A stretch of 5,695 nt of DNA from Eubacterium sp. (GTDB taxonomy: Bacteria; Bacillota; Clostridia; Lachnospirales; Lachnospiraceae), in NCBI GenBank assembly GCA_022776205.1, contig JALFIK010000105.1, forward strand, positions 1-5,695. Reading direction: 5' to 3'. The position numbers and the translations under genes were made by a program. Shown in pieces: positions 1 to 5,324 of this stretch. Position 1 is the first letter of the stretch; each line of letters opens with the position of its first letter. Below the pieces are notes generated by a model. The model had not been told where the DNA came from. It did not search any database and saw only the letters and a program-made list of their open reading frames with translations.

Positions 1-1566
1 AGCACAAAAGAACAGGTGCAAAAAGATGCCCTGTCTATACAGATAAAAGAGGCCCGGAATGCGGTGGAGGCAAAAGGCTGGGAACTTGTCGATGAATATA
101 TTGAGATGGAAAGCGCCACGACCCGGGAAAAACGACCGGAGTATCTCCGTCTTCTTTCCGATATGAGAAAAAAGGATAAATTTGATATTATCGTTGTGAA
201 ATCCTTAGACCGCTTAAATCGGTGTGCAAAAAACTGGTATCTTTTTTCAGAGGAGCTTGTCGCCAATGACAAGCTCCTTTATCTTTATATGGAAAGAGTC
301 TTTTACCGCACCGATGACAATCTGCTCTCCGGAATCCGGGCAATTCTCGCAGAACAGTATTCCAGAGATTTAAGCCGTAAAATTAATCAGGCCCATGATT
401 TCCGCCAGAAAAACGGAACGACCGTTCTTATTACGAACAATACTTACGGATACCGGAAAAATCCGGATAAAACAGTTTCTGTAATGGAGGAAGAAGCGGA
501 TATTGTCCGGGAGATCTATCATCTTGCAGCAATAGGATATGGAGCATACTCCATAAGAAGGATTTTGACGGAAAAAGGAGTGAGAAACCGGAACGGGAAT
601 CCTCTGGGAGAATCGACAATCCGCCGGATTATTAAAAATCCTCTTTTTAAAGGAACTGCTGTTATGAATCGTCAGCATTTTGATTTTGAGAAGAAAAAAA
701 CAATCCGGAATCCAGAAACAGATTGGATCATTCATGAGGGAATGGTTCCCGCCATCGTTTCTCCGTCCCTATGGGAGCGGGCGAATAAAATGTTTCTTAT
801 GCGGAAAGTTAAATCCGTAAAGCCTGCCGGAAAGAGAGAACGAGATTTACTGCGGGGCAGGATTTACTGCGGAAAATGTAAAAAACCATATTATAAGACT
901 GTAAGAAAAAACGGGCAAGGGGAAAAAATAACAGAATGGAAATGTTCCACGTATTTACAATTTGGAAAGGGAGAGAATGGCTGTCAAAATATTTTTTTAA
1001 GGCAGGAAGGAATGGAAAAACTGACGGAAGAGATGGGAAACTTGTTGTTTGTTTATAAAAATAAAGAAAATTTTATAAAAAAAATAGAAAAGATTTTTAT
1101 GGAAATGTTCCCCCGGGAGGAAGAGAAGATGGGAACCGTCTTTCTTAACAAGATAAGAAAAAAAGAAGAAAGACTTCTGGAATTATATTTGGAAGAAACA
1201 ATCTCAAAACAGGAATTCAGTCGAAAAAGACAAGAACTTTCTCTGGAGGCAGAACAGATAGAGAAAGAGACAGGCCGATGTGACGGGGAAAAAAGGAACA
1301 GAGAAGAAAAAGTCAAAAAAACAGCAGAAATTTTGAAGTCGGGTGATAAAATATTGGCGGCATTGTTCTGCCTGATGATAAAGGACGTGGAGATAGACGG
1401 AAGACGTCTGGTTTTTCACTTGGATTTACCGGCCATAAACTGGCTGGAAAGCGAAAAAGGAGAAATAAGAGTAAGAAACAAACGAACGATGATCGATAAA
1501 GAAATTGAAGTGGATTGCGAAAGATACTTTAAGAATGCCTCCTATCTGAAAAAGAAGAAAATATGA
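1..1566 (+). CDS. Large serine recombinase (resolvase/invertase superfamily), 5' end cut by window edge
   Basis: Site-specific DNA recombinase that would cut and rejoin att sites through a 5'-phosphoserine link, as in integrases and transposases of clostridial mobile elements. 521 codons are visible. The reading frame is open from base 1, where residues STKEQ match the family's RVSTxxQ motif, so the first codon probably encodes the catalytic Ser and only some ten N-terminal residues are missing. With that Ser as 1: resolvase catalytic domain to about 135, with the active-site pattern D70-R71-L-N-R74; Recombinase domain about 140-265 (YGYRKNP through the SPSLWERA region); zinc ribbon with C290-x2-C293 and C315-x12-C328; then a Lys/Glu-rich, probably coiled-coil segment about 335-430 typical of large serine recombinases. 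The C-terminal third is rich in AAA and AGA codons, unlike the downstream genes, which fits horizontal transfer. The GTG at 16 is only an internal codon. Family assignment is firm; the element and target site are unknown. Confidence 0.93.
   Translation, partial: STKEQVQKDALSIQIKEARNAVEAKGWELVDEYIEMESATTREKRPEYLRLLSDMRKKDKFDIIVVKSLDRLNRCAKNWYLFSEELVANDKLLYLYMERVFYRTDDNLLSGIRAILAEQYSRDLSRKINQAHDFRQKNGTTVLITNNTYGYRKNPDKTVSVMEEEADIVREIYHLAAIGYGAYSIRRILTEKGVRNRNGNPLGESTIRRIIKNPLFKGTAVMNRQHFDFEKKKTIRNPETDWIIHEGMVPAIVSPSLWERANKMFLMRKVKSVKPAGKRERDLLRGRIYCGKCKKPYYKTVRKNGQGEKITEWKCSTYLQFGKGENGCQNIFLRQEGMEKLTEEMGNLLFVYKNKENFIKKIEKIFMEMFPREEEKMGTVFLNKIRKKEERLLELYLEETISKQEFSRKRQELSLEAEQIEKETGRCDGEKRNREEKVKKTAEILKSGDKILAALFCLMIKDVEIDGRRLVFHLDLPAINWLESEKGEIRVRNKRTMIDKEIEVDCERYFKNASYLKKKKI
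249..280 (+). other. Intragenic hairpin resembling an intrinsic terminator inside the recombinase gene
   Basis: A perfect 11-bp inverted repeat, AGGAGCTTGTC (251-261) and GACAAGCTCCT (268-278), is separated by the 6-nt loop gccaat. A G-T and an A-T pair can extend it on the outside, and TTTATCTTT follows on the plus strand. It lies within codons for the peptide EELVANDKLL of the catalytic domain. The repeat is seen directly; a role in attenuating recombinase transcription is inference. Coding constraint or chance are alternatives. Confidence 0.4.
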
Positions 1567-1567
1567 A

Positions 1568-1596
1568 TTGATTCACTGGTCTGGATATCGTATAAT
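1568..1596 (+). promoter_or_regulatory. Sigma-A promoter for the PfoR-family gene
   Basis: The -35 hexamer TTGATT (1568-1573) and perfect -10 hexamer TATAAT (1591-1596) are separated by the ideal 17 bp. The -35 box begins two bases after the recombinase stop codon, so pfoR has its own start of transcription, expected near 1603, leaving a leader of about 110 nt. Confidence 0.75.
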
Positions 1597-1602
1597 AGGA
1601 AC

Positions 1603-1713
1603 AAAATGTCGAAAAGACAGAAAGCCGGGGGCAAAACAGGTGAAGAAGACAGAAATAGATGACGGATAACAGTCAACGAATGCAGCCTGCCCCCCGTTTA
1701 AGGAGGAAAAACA
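1603..1713 (+). promoter_or_regulatory. Structured 5' leader of the PfoR-family gene, possible cis-regulatory RNA
   Basis: Several nested or adjacent pairings are visible. TGTC/GACA closes a GAAAA loop at 1607-1619. CGGGGG (1626-1631) can pair with CCCCCG (1691-1696), and CAGG (1637-1640) with CCTG (1686-1689), making a long-range GC stem with a one-sided bulge. TGAC/GTCA forms a small hairpin at 1660-1675 inside it. The 3' arm ends four bases before the AGGAGG at 1701-1706, a position suited to controlling translation. A 10-nt direct repeat AAGACAGAAA occurs at 1614-1623 and 1646-1655. It matches no riboswitch consensus I recognise. The pairings are read from sequence; a regulatory function is inferred. 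Confidence 0.4.
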
Positions 1714-2925
1714 ATGGAGAAAACCAAAGAAAGCTTTTTAAAGAAAAAAAACGTTGAGATTTCTTTTAAGCGCTATGCAATTGATGCCATGAGTGCCATG
1801 GCTCTCGGGTTATTTGCATCTTTGCTTATCGGAACAATCATGAAGACGCTGGCAGAAAATATCGGGACACAGGGTCTGATGGCCACTTTGTCTGCCCTTA
1901 CGGATCCGGCACAGCTTGATGCAAAAGTTGCCACATTAAATGGGCTGAATCATTTTTGCTGGATTTTATGGCAGATTGGTAATTATGCGACGATGGTAAC
2001 CGGTGTGGCCATGGCGGCGGCCATCGGGTATTCCCTGCAGGCACCGCCCCTGGTACTCTTCTCTCTTTGTGCGGTAGGGCAGGCGACAAACACGCTGGGA
2101 GGTTCGGGCGGTCCCCTTGCCGTGCTGTTTGTGGCAATCATAGCCTGTGAGGTTGGAAAACTTGTCTCGAAGGAAACGAAGATAGATATTCTGGTTACCC
2201 CTGCCGTGACCATCGGTGTGGGTGTTGGATGTGCCATGGTTCTTGCTCCCATTTTCAAAACAATCTGTGATTCTCTCGGGACATTCATCGGATGGGCAAC
2301 GAATTTACAGCCATTTTTCATGGGAATCATCATTTCTGTTGTCGTGGGAATCGTACTGACTCTTCCAATCAGCTCCGCGGCAATCTGTGCAGCTGTCGGA
2401 ATCAGCGGGGGAGCCGTTTTGCTGGGTGTTGCAGATGGAAGTGTTTCCATGGAAGTATGGAATGGTCTTGCTCTGGCAGGTGGTGCAGCGACGGTTGGCT
2501 GTTGCTGTCATATGCTGGGATTTGCCACAATCAGTTTTCCGGATAACGGAATTGGGGGATTTGTTGCCCAGGGACTGGGAACGTCCATGCTGCAGGTGCC
2601 GAATCTCATGAAAAAGCCGGTATTATGGATTCCTCCGGTGCTTACCTCTGCGATTTTAGGACCAGTTGCCACCTGCGTGTTCAGCCTCCGGAATAATGGG
2701 GCGGCAATATCTTCCGGAATGGGAACCTCCGGTCTTGTCGGCCCGATTGGCATTATTACCGGCTGGTCAAATATGCCTGAGGGATATGCTCCCGGAGCCA
2801 TGGACTGGGTGGGAATGATATTGCTTTGTTTTATTCTTCCGATTCTGTTAAGCTGGGCGATTGGGAAAATTATGAGAAAGAAAGGACTCATCAAAGAGGG
2901 AGACCTGAAAGTCGATCTGGGATAA
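1714..2925 (+). CDS. pfoR: PfoR / PTS_EIIC_2-family multi-pass membrane protein
   Basis: Polytopic inner-membrane protein of 403 residues, related to Clostridium perfringens PfoR and to the PTS_EIIC_2 family of sugar-transporter-like proteins. Substrate and true function are unsettled for the family; the name comes from a proposed regulator of perfringolysin O. After a basic N-terminus (1-20) come about ten hydrophobic segments. Conserved-looking motifs in order are NTLGGSGGP (126-134), SKETKIDILVTPAVT (152-166), the LPISSAAI segment (217-224), GCCCHMLGF (262-270), AQGLGTSMLQ (285-294) and GMGTSGLVG (335-343). A short polar stretch (about 50-80) sits after the first membrane segment. No PTS IIA, IIB or phosphorylation domain is fused to it. 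The ATG is chosen because AGGAGG lies 7 bases upstream (1701-1706). The C-terminus (MRKKGLIKEGDLK) looks intact. It has its own promoter and leader, converges on the ABC permease gene and overlaps its end antisense by 35 bp. No terminator is visible after it. Confidence 0.85.
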   Translation: MEKTKESFLKKKNVEISFKRYAIDAMSAMALGLFASLLIGTIMKTLAENIGTQGLMATLSALTDPAQLDAKVATLNGLNHFCWILWQIGNYATMVTGVAMAAAIGYSLQAPPLVLFSLCAVGQATNTLGGSGGPLAVLFVAIIACEVGKLVSKETKIDILVTPAVTIGVGVGCAMVLAPIFKTICDSLGTFIGWATNLQPFFMGIIISVVVGIVLTLPISSAAICAAVGISGGAVLLGVADGSVSMEVWNGLALAGGAATVGCCCHMLGFATISFPDNGIGGFVAQGLGTSMLQVPNLMKKPVLWIPPVLTSAILGPVATCVFSLRNNGAAISSGMGTSGLVGPIGIITGWSNMPEGYAPGAMDWVGMILLCFILPILLSWAIGKIMRKKGLIKEGDLKVDLG

Positions 2926-3667
2926 GAGTATCATTTTCTAGAAAAGAAAAACCACAGAGGAATACCTGGGAACCGTATATAATAAGATAACCAAGTCCCT
3001 GTCTGGCAGCAAGAAATTCCCCGATGACAACACCGATAAGACACAGTCCGATATCTACCTTAAAAACGCTTAAAATTGTTGGCAGATTTATGGGAAGAAC
3101 GACTTTGGTAAGGCAGTCTCCCCGGCTGCCTCCCAGAGTACGGATCAGTTTTAATTTATCCGGGTCTGTGGATAGAAAGCTTGTAAACAAATTTAAGACA
3201 CTTCCGAAAATCGCCACAGAAACGGCAGTCACAATGATCGTTTTCATATTATTGCCAAGCCAGACGATGAAGATTGGGGCCATGGCAGACTTCGGGAGGC
3301 TGTTTAGTATGACAAAATAAGGTTCCGTGATCTCGCATAAAGTCCGGTTCCACCACAAGAGTATGGCGGTAAGAAGACTGATGGCGGACACGAGGAAAAA
3401 ACCGGCAAAAGTTTCTGACAAAGTGATGGCAATATGAGTAAAAAGATGGCCGTTTATGAAAAGATCTTTTGCACACAAAACCATGCGGGAGGGACTGCTG
3501 AAAATAAAGGAATTGATCTGCCCGGTTTTCGCAGCGATTTCCCAGAGAAAAATTAGAAATATTAATAAAAAGATCTGAAAAAACAAGACGAAATTTTTAT
3601 GTTGTCTTGTTTTTTTTAAATACTGGATCTGGGCTGCGGATAATTTCCGTTCGCTTTTTTTATTCAT
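2891..3667 (-). CDS. ABC importer permease (SsuC/TauC/ThiX-type), C-terminus apparently replaced
   Basis: Membrane permease of the nitrate/sulfonate/taurine/pyrimidine-precursor importer class (BPD_transp_1 fold). Of 258 residues, after a basic N-terminus the first membrane helix is about 26-46, followed by the SSPSRM signature (57-62) of the class, helices in 84-105, 115-138 and 143-163, and the cytoplasmic EAA-type loop that docks the ATPase (LGGSRGDCLTKVVLP, 178-192). VDIGLCLIGVVIGEFLAARQ to YGSQVF (204-236) is typical. The family then normally reads about KLDLVM and continues through a final helix; here it goes LCGFSFLENDTLIP and stops, so roughly 30-40 residues with the last membrane segment are missing. 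The tail is antisense to pfoR's end. The ATG at 3667 overlaps the ATPase stop (ATGAATAA) and has AAGGAG at 3678-3683, suggesting translational coupling. Probably non-functional or impaired, though the frame has no internal stop. Confidence 0.82.
   Translation of the reverse strand: MNKKSERKLSAAQIQYLKKTRQHKNFVLFFQIFLLIFLIFLWEIAAKTGQINSFIFSSPSRMVLCAKDLFINGHLFTHIAITLSETFAGFFLVSAISLLTAILLWWNRTLCEITEPYFVILNSLPKSAMAPIFIVWLGNNMKTIIVTAVSVAIFGSVLNLFTSFLSTDPDKLKLIRTLGGSRGDCLTKVVLPINLPTILSVFKVDIGLCLIGVVIGEFLAARQGLGYLIIYGSQVFLCGFSFLENDTLIPDRLSGLPL
2926..2959. other. Probable rearrangement junction between pfoR and the truncated ABC permease
   Basis: Between the pfoR stop (2925) and the last codon of the permease that still resembles its family (F236, 2960-2962) lie 34 bp not explained by either gene. 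They contain a perfect 12-bp palindrome, TTTTCTAGAAAA (2934-2945). On the minus strand this stretch is still open as part of the permease reading frame, but it encodes LCGFSFLENDT instead of the family's usual continuation. A recombination or insertion boundary is inferred from the loss of family resemblance, not shown directly. Confidence 0.4.
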
Positions 3668-4427
3668 CCGATTTCAACTCCTTCCAAATCTGATCAAAGT
3701 AGTTCTGGAATTTCGGGTGGAGGCGTGCTTTTCTGCCGGAAAGTTTTTCCGTGGTTCCAAAATCGATGGGAATGGCAGACCGGATGTGGCCTGGCCGTTT
3801 TGTAAAAATGATGACCCGGTCAGCGGTGCTGATGGCTTCCGACAGATCGTGAGTGACAAGAAGGGCGGTTATTTCCTGCTTACGGATAATATTTACAATA
3901 TCATCGGATACATCCAGACGAGTCTGGTAATCAAGTGCACTGAATGGTTCGTCGAGAAGAAGAAAATCCGGACGGATGGCTAGGGTGCGGATCAGGGCAG
4001 CCCGTTGCCGCATTCCTCCGGAAAGTTCGCCGGGATAGGACGAGGCGAAATCGTAGATGCCATATTGTTTCATGAGACGGGTAACATAATGGATATTATC
4101 TTTCGTAAGACGGTGTTGTATTTCCAGACCTAAAATGATATTTTTATAAATAGTTCTATATTCTAACAGGTGATCTTTTTGCAGCATATATCCGATTGTC
4201 GGAAAAGTTTCACAGGCAGGATAGGAGATTTCCCCTTTTCTGACCGGAATTAAGCCTGCAATCAGCTCAAGGAGAGTGGATTTTCCACAGCCGGAAGGAC
4301 CGACAATCGCTGCAAATTCACCGGGGGAAAGCGTGAAATTTATATCAGAAAGAGCCGGGGTTTCTCCACTTTTTGTATGATAGGTGTGGGAGAGCCCCCG
4401 GACCGATAAAAATGATTTTTCGGACAA
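3660..4427 (-). CDS. ABC importer ATP-binding protein (SsuB/TauB/ThiZ-type)
   Basis: Cytoplasmic ATPase of 255 residues that would power the permease encoded just downstream. All nucleotide-binding motifs are present: Walker A GPSGCGKST (43-51), Q-loop Gln83 (MLQKDHL), signature LSGGMRQR (135-142), Walker B FLLLDEP (155-161), D-loop SALD (163-166) and switch His193. The protein appears complete. The start is a TTG at 4427-4425, chosen because GGAG lies 9 bases upstream (4437-4440) and no in-frame ATG fits. It is the first gene of a minus-strand operon and divergent from lspA, with 55 bp between starts. A minus-strand TATAAT (4498-4503) inside the 5' end of lspA could be its -10 box, but I see no good -35. 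The substrate cannot be told: sulfonate, taurine and thiamine-precursor importers share this ATPase type, and no substrate-binding protein or TPP riboswitch lies in the window. Confidence 0.9.
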   Translation of the reverse strand: MSEKSFLSVRGLSHTYHTKSGETPALSDINFTLSPGEFAAIVGPSGCGKSTLLELIAGLIPVRKGEISYPACETFPTIGYMLQKDHLLEYRTIYKNIILGLEIQHRLTKDNIHYVTRLMKQYGIYDFASSYPGELSGGMRQRAALIRTLAIRPDFLLLDEPFSALDYQTRLDVSDDIVNIIRKQEITALLVTHDLSEAISTADRVIIFTKRPGHIRSAIPIDFGTTEKLSGRKARLHPKFQNYFDQIWKELKSDE

Positions 4428-4482
4428 GGGTGTGTTCTCCTTTTTCAGATATAGTTTAAGATATGCAAAGGAGGGAAATAAG

Positions 4483-4935
4483 TTGATTTATTCGGGTATT
4501 ATATTTACGATAATTTTGTCAGAAATGCTTATAAAAAAAGAGGTAAAAAAATACGTATCCGAAAAACCGGAAGTACAGGTGAAAACGAAAAAACCGGTTC
4601 AGATCGAACTGCTCGAAAACGAAGGAGGAGCGGGTGGATTTCTAAACGGACATCCGGGATTTCTAAAAGGGTTTTGTGCCATATGTCTCACGGTCTGTTT
4701 CGTGCTGCTGGGCCGGGAAAGCCAAAAAGGAAGCGTGACCATGCCGGGTATCGGGCTTTCCCTGATTTTCGGAGGCGGCCTTTGTAACTTTACCGACCGT
4801 CTGAAGAAAGGGAGTGTGACAGACTATATCCGGTTTCCGAAACTCCTGGGGAAGAGGCTTGGAAAACTGGTATTTAACCTCAGTGATTTCTGTATTTTTA
4901 CAGGAGTAATATTCTCTCTTTTTCAGAAAAAGTAA
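4483..4935 (+). CDS. lspA: Divergent short lipoprotein signal peptidase (signal peptidase II)
   Basis: Membrane aspartyl protease that would remove the signal peptide of prolipoproteins after lipidation. It has 150 residues from a TTG start, chosen because AGGAGG (4469-4474) lies 8 bases upstream. A start farther upstream in the same frame would run into the divergent ATPase gene. Four membrane segments are predicted by eye: about 2-17, 61-77, 86-101 and 129-147. The catalytic signatures are intact: NFTDR (102-106) followed by VTDYIRF with Asp114, and FNLSD with Asp135, matching the two active-site aspartates of the family. Unusual points are the loss of the early D-Q-x-x-K motif (SEMLIKK here), a Lys/Glu-rich segment (18-46) after helix 1, and NEGGAGG (46-52) where the family usually has N-x-G-A-A-F-G. 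This resembles a short LspA variant that I associate with Lachnospiraceae. It may be a paralogue specialised for few substrates. Confidence 0.8.
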   Translation: MIYSGIIFTIILSEMLIKKEVKKYVSEKPEVQVKTKKPVQIELLENEGGAGGFLNGHPGFLKGFCAICLTVCFVLLGRESQKGSVTMPGIGLSLIFGGGLCNFTDRLKKGSVTDYIRFPKLLGKRLGKLVFNLSDFCIFTGVIFSLFQKK

Positions 4936-4955
4936 GAGAATAAGAATTCTTTTCC
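4911..4955 (+). terminator. Candidate AT-rich terminator hairpin at the end of lspA
   Basis: ATTCTCT (4911-4917) pairs with AGAGAAT (4935-4941), and CTTTTTC (4918-4924) with GAAAAAG (4926-4932), giving a long stem that spans the lspA stop codon. A T-rich run (TTCTTTTCC) follows at about 4947-4955. The stem is low in GC, so termination may be weak. Confidence 0.35.
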
Positions 4956-5071
4956 TATAATTTCAGACAATAATTAAAACAGCAATTTTTAATAATTTTA
5001 AGGGAAAATTGTGCAGAATGACGAAGAAAATTTCCATAAAAATACAATTTCCAAAATCAAGAAACAAAAGG
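4936..5071. other. AT-rich noncoding stretch next to the DnaA-box cluster
   Basis: No credible gene. The most AT-rich part is about 4965-5010, made largely of A and T runs. Its position beside DnaA boxes is reminiscent of a DNA-unwinding element, but I find no convincing DnaA-trio repeats. A TATAAT at 4956-4961 lacks a matching -35 box. Confidence 0.3.
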
Positions 5072-5072
5072 G

Positions 5073-5098
5073 GTGGATAACTTTTAAGCGTTATCCAC
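5073..5098. repeat. Perfect 9-bp inverted repeat formed by two divergent DnaA boxes
   Basis: GTGGATAAC (5073-5081) and GTTATCCAC (5090-5098) are exact reverse complements around an 8-bp spacer, so the first two boxes point away from each other. Confidence 0.85.
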
Positions 5099-5156
5099 GA
5101 GAAAAAAAGATGAAAAATGTCGATAAACAGAGTTATCCACCAAGTTATCCACATTA

Positions 5157-5176
5157 TCCACAGTGGAGACTGTGGA
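5157..5176. repeat. Perfect 8-bp inverted repeat joining two convergent DnaA boxes
   Basis: TCCACAGT (5157-5164) and ACTGTGGA (5169-5176) are exact reverse complements around GGAG. They include the ends of the perfect plus-strand box and the minus-strand TTTTCCACA box, which face each other. A cruciform or a dimeric binding site is possible. Confidence 0.8.
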
Positions 5177-5262
5177 AAAAGCAGGTGGACAAATTCGTCA
5201 ATCCGAAACATCTGTTTTGTTTATTATTTATCAATACACTGTATGCAAATAGAAATAATTCA

Positions 5263-5291
5263 TTGCAAGCAGGAGGAATTGTTGATATAAT
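5263..5291 (+). promoter_or_regulatory. Sigma-A promoter of hpf
   Basis: TTGCAA (5263-5268) and a perfect TATAAT (5286-5291) are spaced by 17 bp. Transcription would begin near 5298, giving a short leader of about 27 nt that carries the ribosome binding site. The nearest DnaA box ends about 70 bp upstream of the -35 hexamer, within reach for activation or repression by a multimeric DnaA complex. Confidence 0.8.
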
Positions 5292-5324
5292 AATTATATT
5301 ATTAGAAAAAAGGAGTGTGATCAT

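Larger units (their letters stand above)
5072..5192. promoter_or_regulatory. Cluster of DnaA boxes
   Basis: Read against the consensus TTATCCACA, the sites are: 5072-5080 minus (TTATCCACC), 5091-5099 plus (TTATCCACG), 5118-5126 minus (TTATCGACA), 5133-5141 plus (TTATCCACC), 5145-5153 plus (perfect), 5154-5162 plus (perfect, directly abutting the previous box), 5171-5179 minus (TTTTCCACA) and 5184-5192 minus (TTGTCCACC, two mismatches). That is seven sites with at most one mismatch in 108 bp, far above chance, and I noticed no such cluster elsewhere in the window. DnaA is the initiator of chromosome replication and also a transcription factor. Binding here is strongly suggested by the sequence; whether the site titrates DnaA, regulates hpf or starts replication is not shown. 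dnaA, dnaN and rpmH are not in the window. Confidence 0.85.

Noticed and set aside
370..735. 121-codon minus-strand open frame inside the recombinase gene
   Set aside because: Antisense shadow of a conserved recombinase domain; no supporting signals.
1983..2450. 155-codon minus-strand open frame inside pfoR (and shorter ones such as 2508-2894)
   Set aside because: Antisense shadows of a well-supported gene, without family resemblance or ribosome binding sites.
1714..2925. Reading the PfoR-family protein as a toxin regulator or as a complete sugar PTS
   Set aside because: No toxin gene, IIA or IIB component is in the window, and the regulatory role of PfoR itself is not a safe basis for transfer of function.
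4384..4482. Upstream extension of lspA to an ATG at 4384
   Set aside because: It would overlap the start of the divergent ATPase gene and lacks an SD, whereas the TTG at 4483 has AGGAGG at the right distance and begins with the expected first membrane helix.
4715..4762. 9-bp inverted repeat GGGAAAGCC / GGCTTTCCC within lspA
   Set aside because: A 30-bp loop inside coding sequence with no adjacent T-run; plausible by chance.
4936..5324. A raiA-type noncoding RNA upstream of hpf
   Set aside because: raiA RNAs can precede raiA/hpf genes, but this stretch is AT-rich with protein-binding repeats, lacks an evident large GC-stemmed fold, and the hpf promoter leaves only about 27 nt of leader.
4936..5324. 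The canonical chromosomal oriC
   Set aside because: The box cluster and AT-rich neighbour look origin-like, but dnaA, dnaN, rpmH and DnaA-trio repeats are not seen, so I do not call it oriC.
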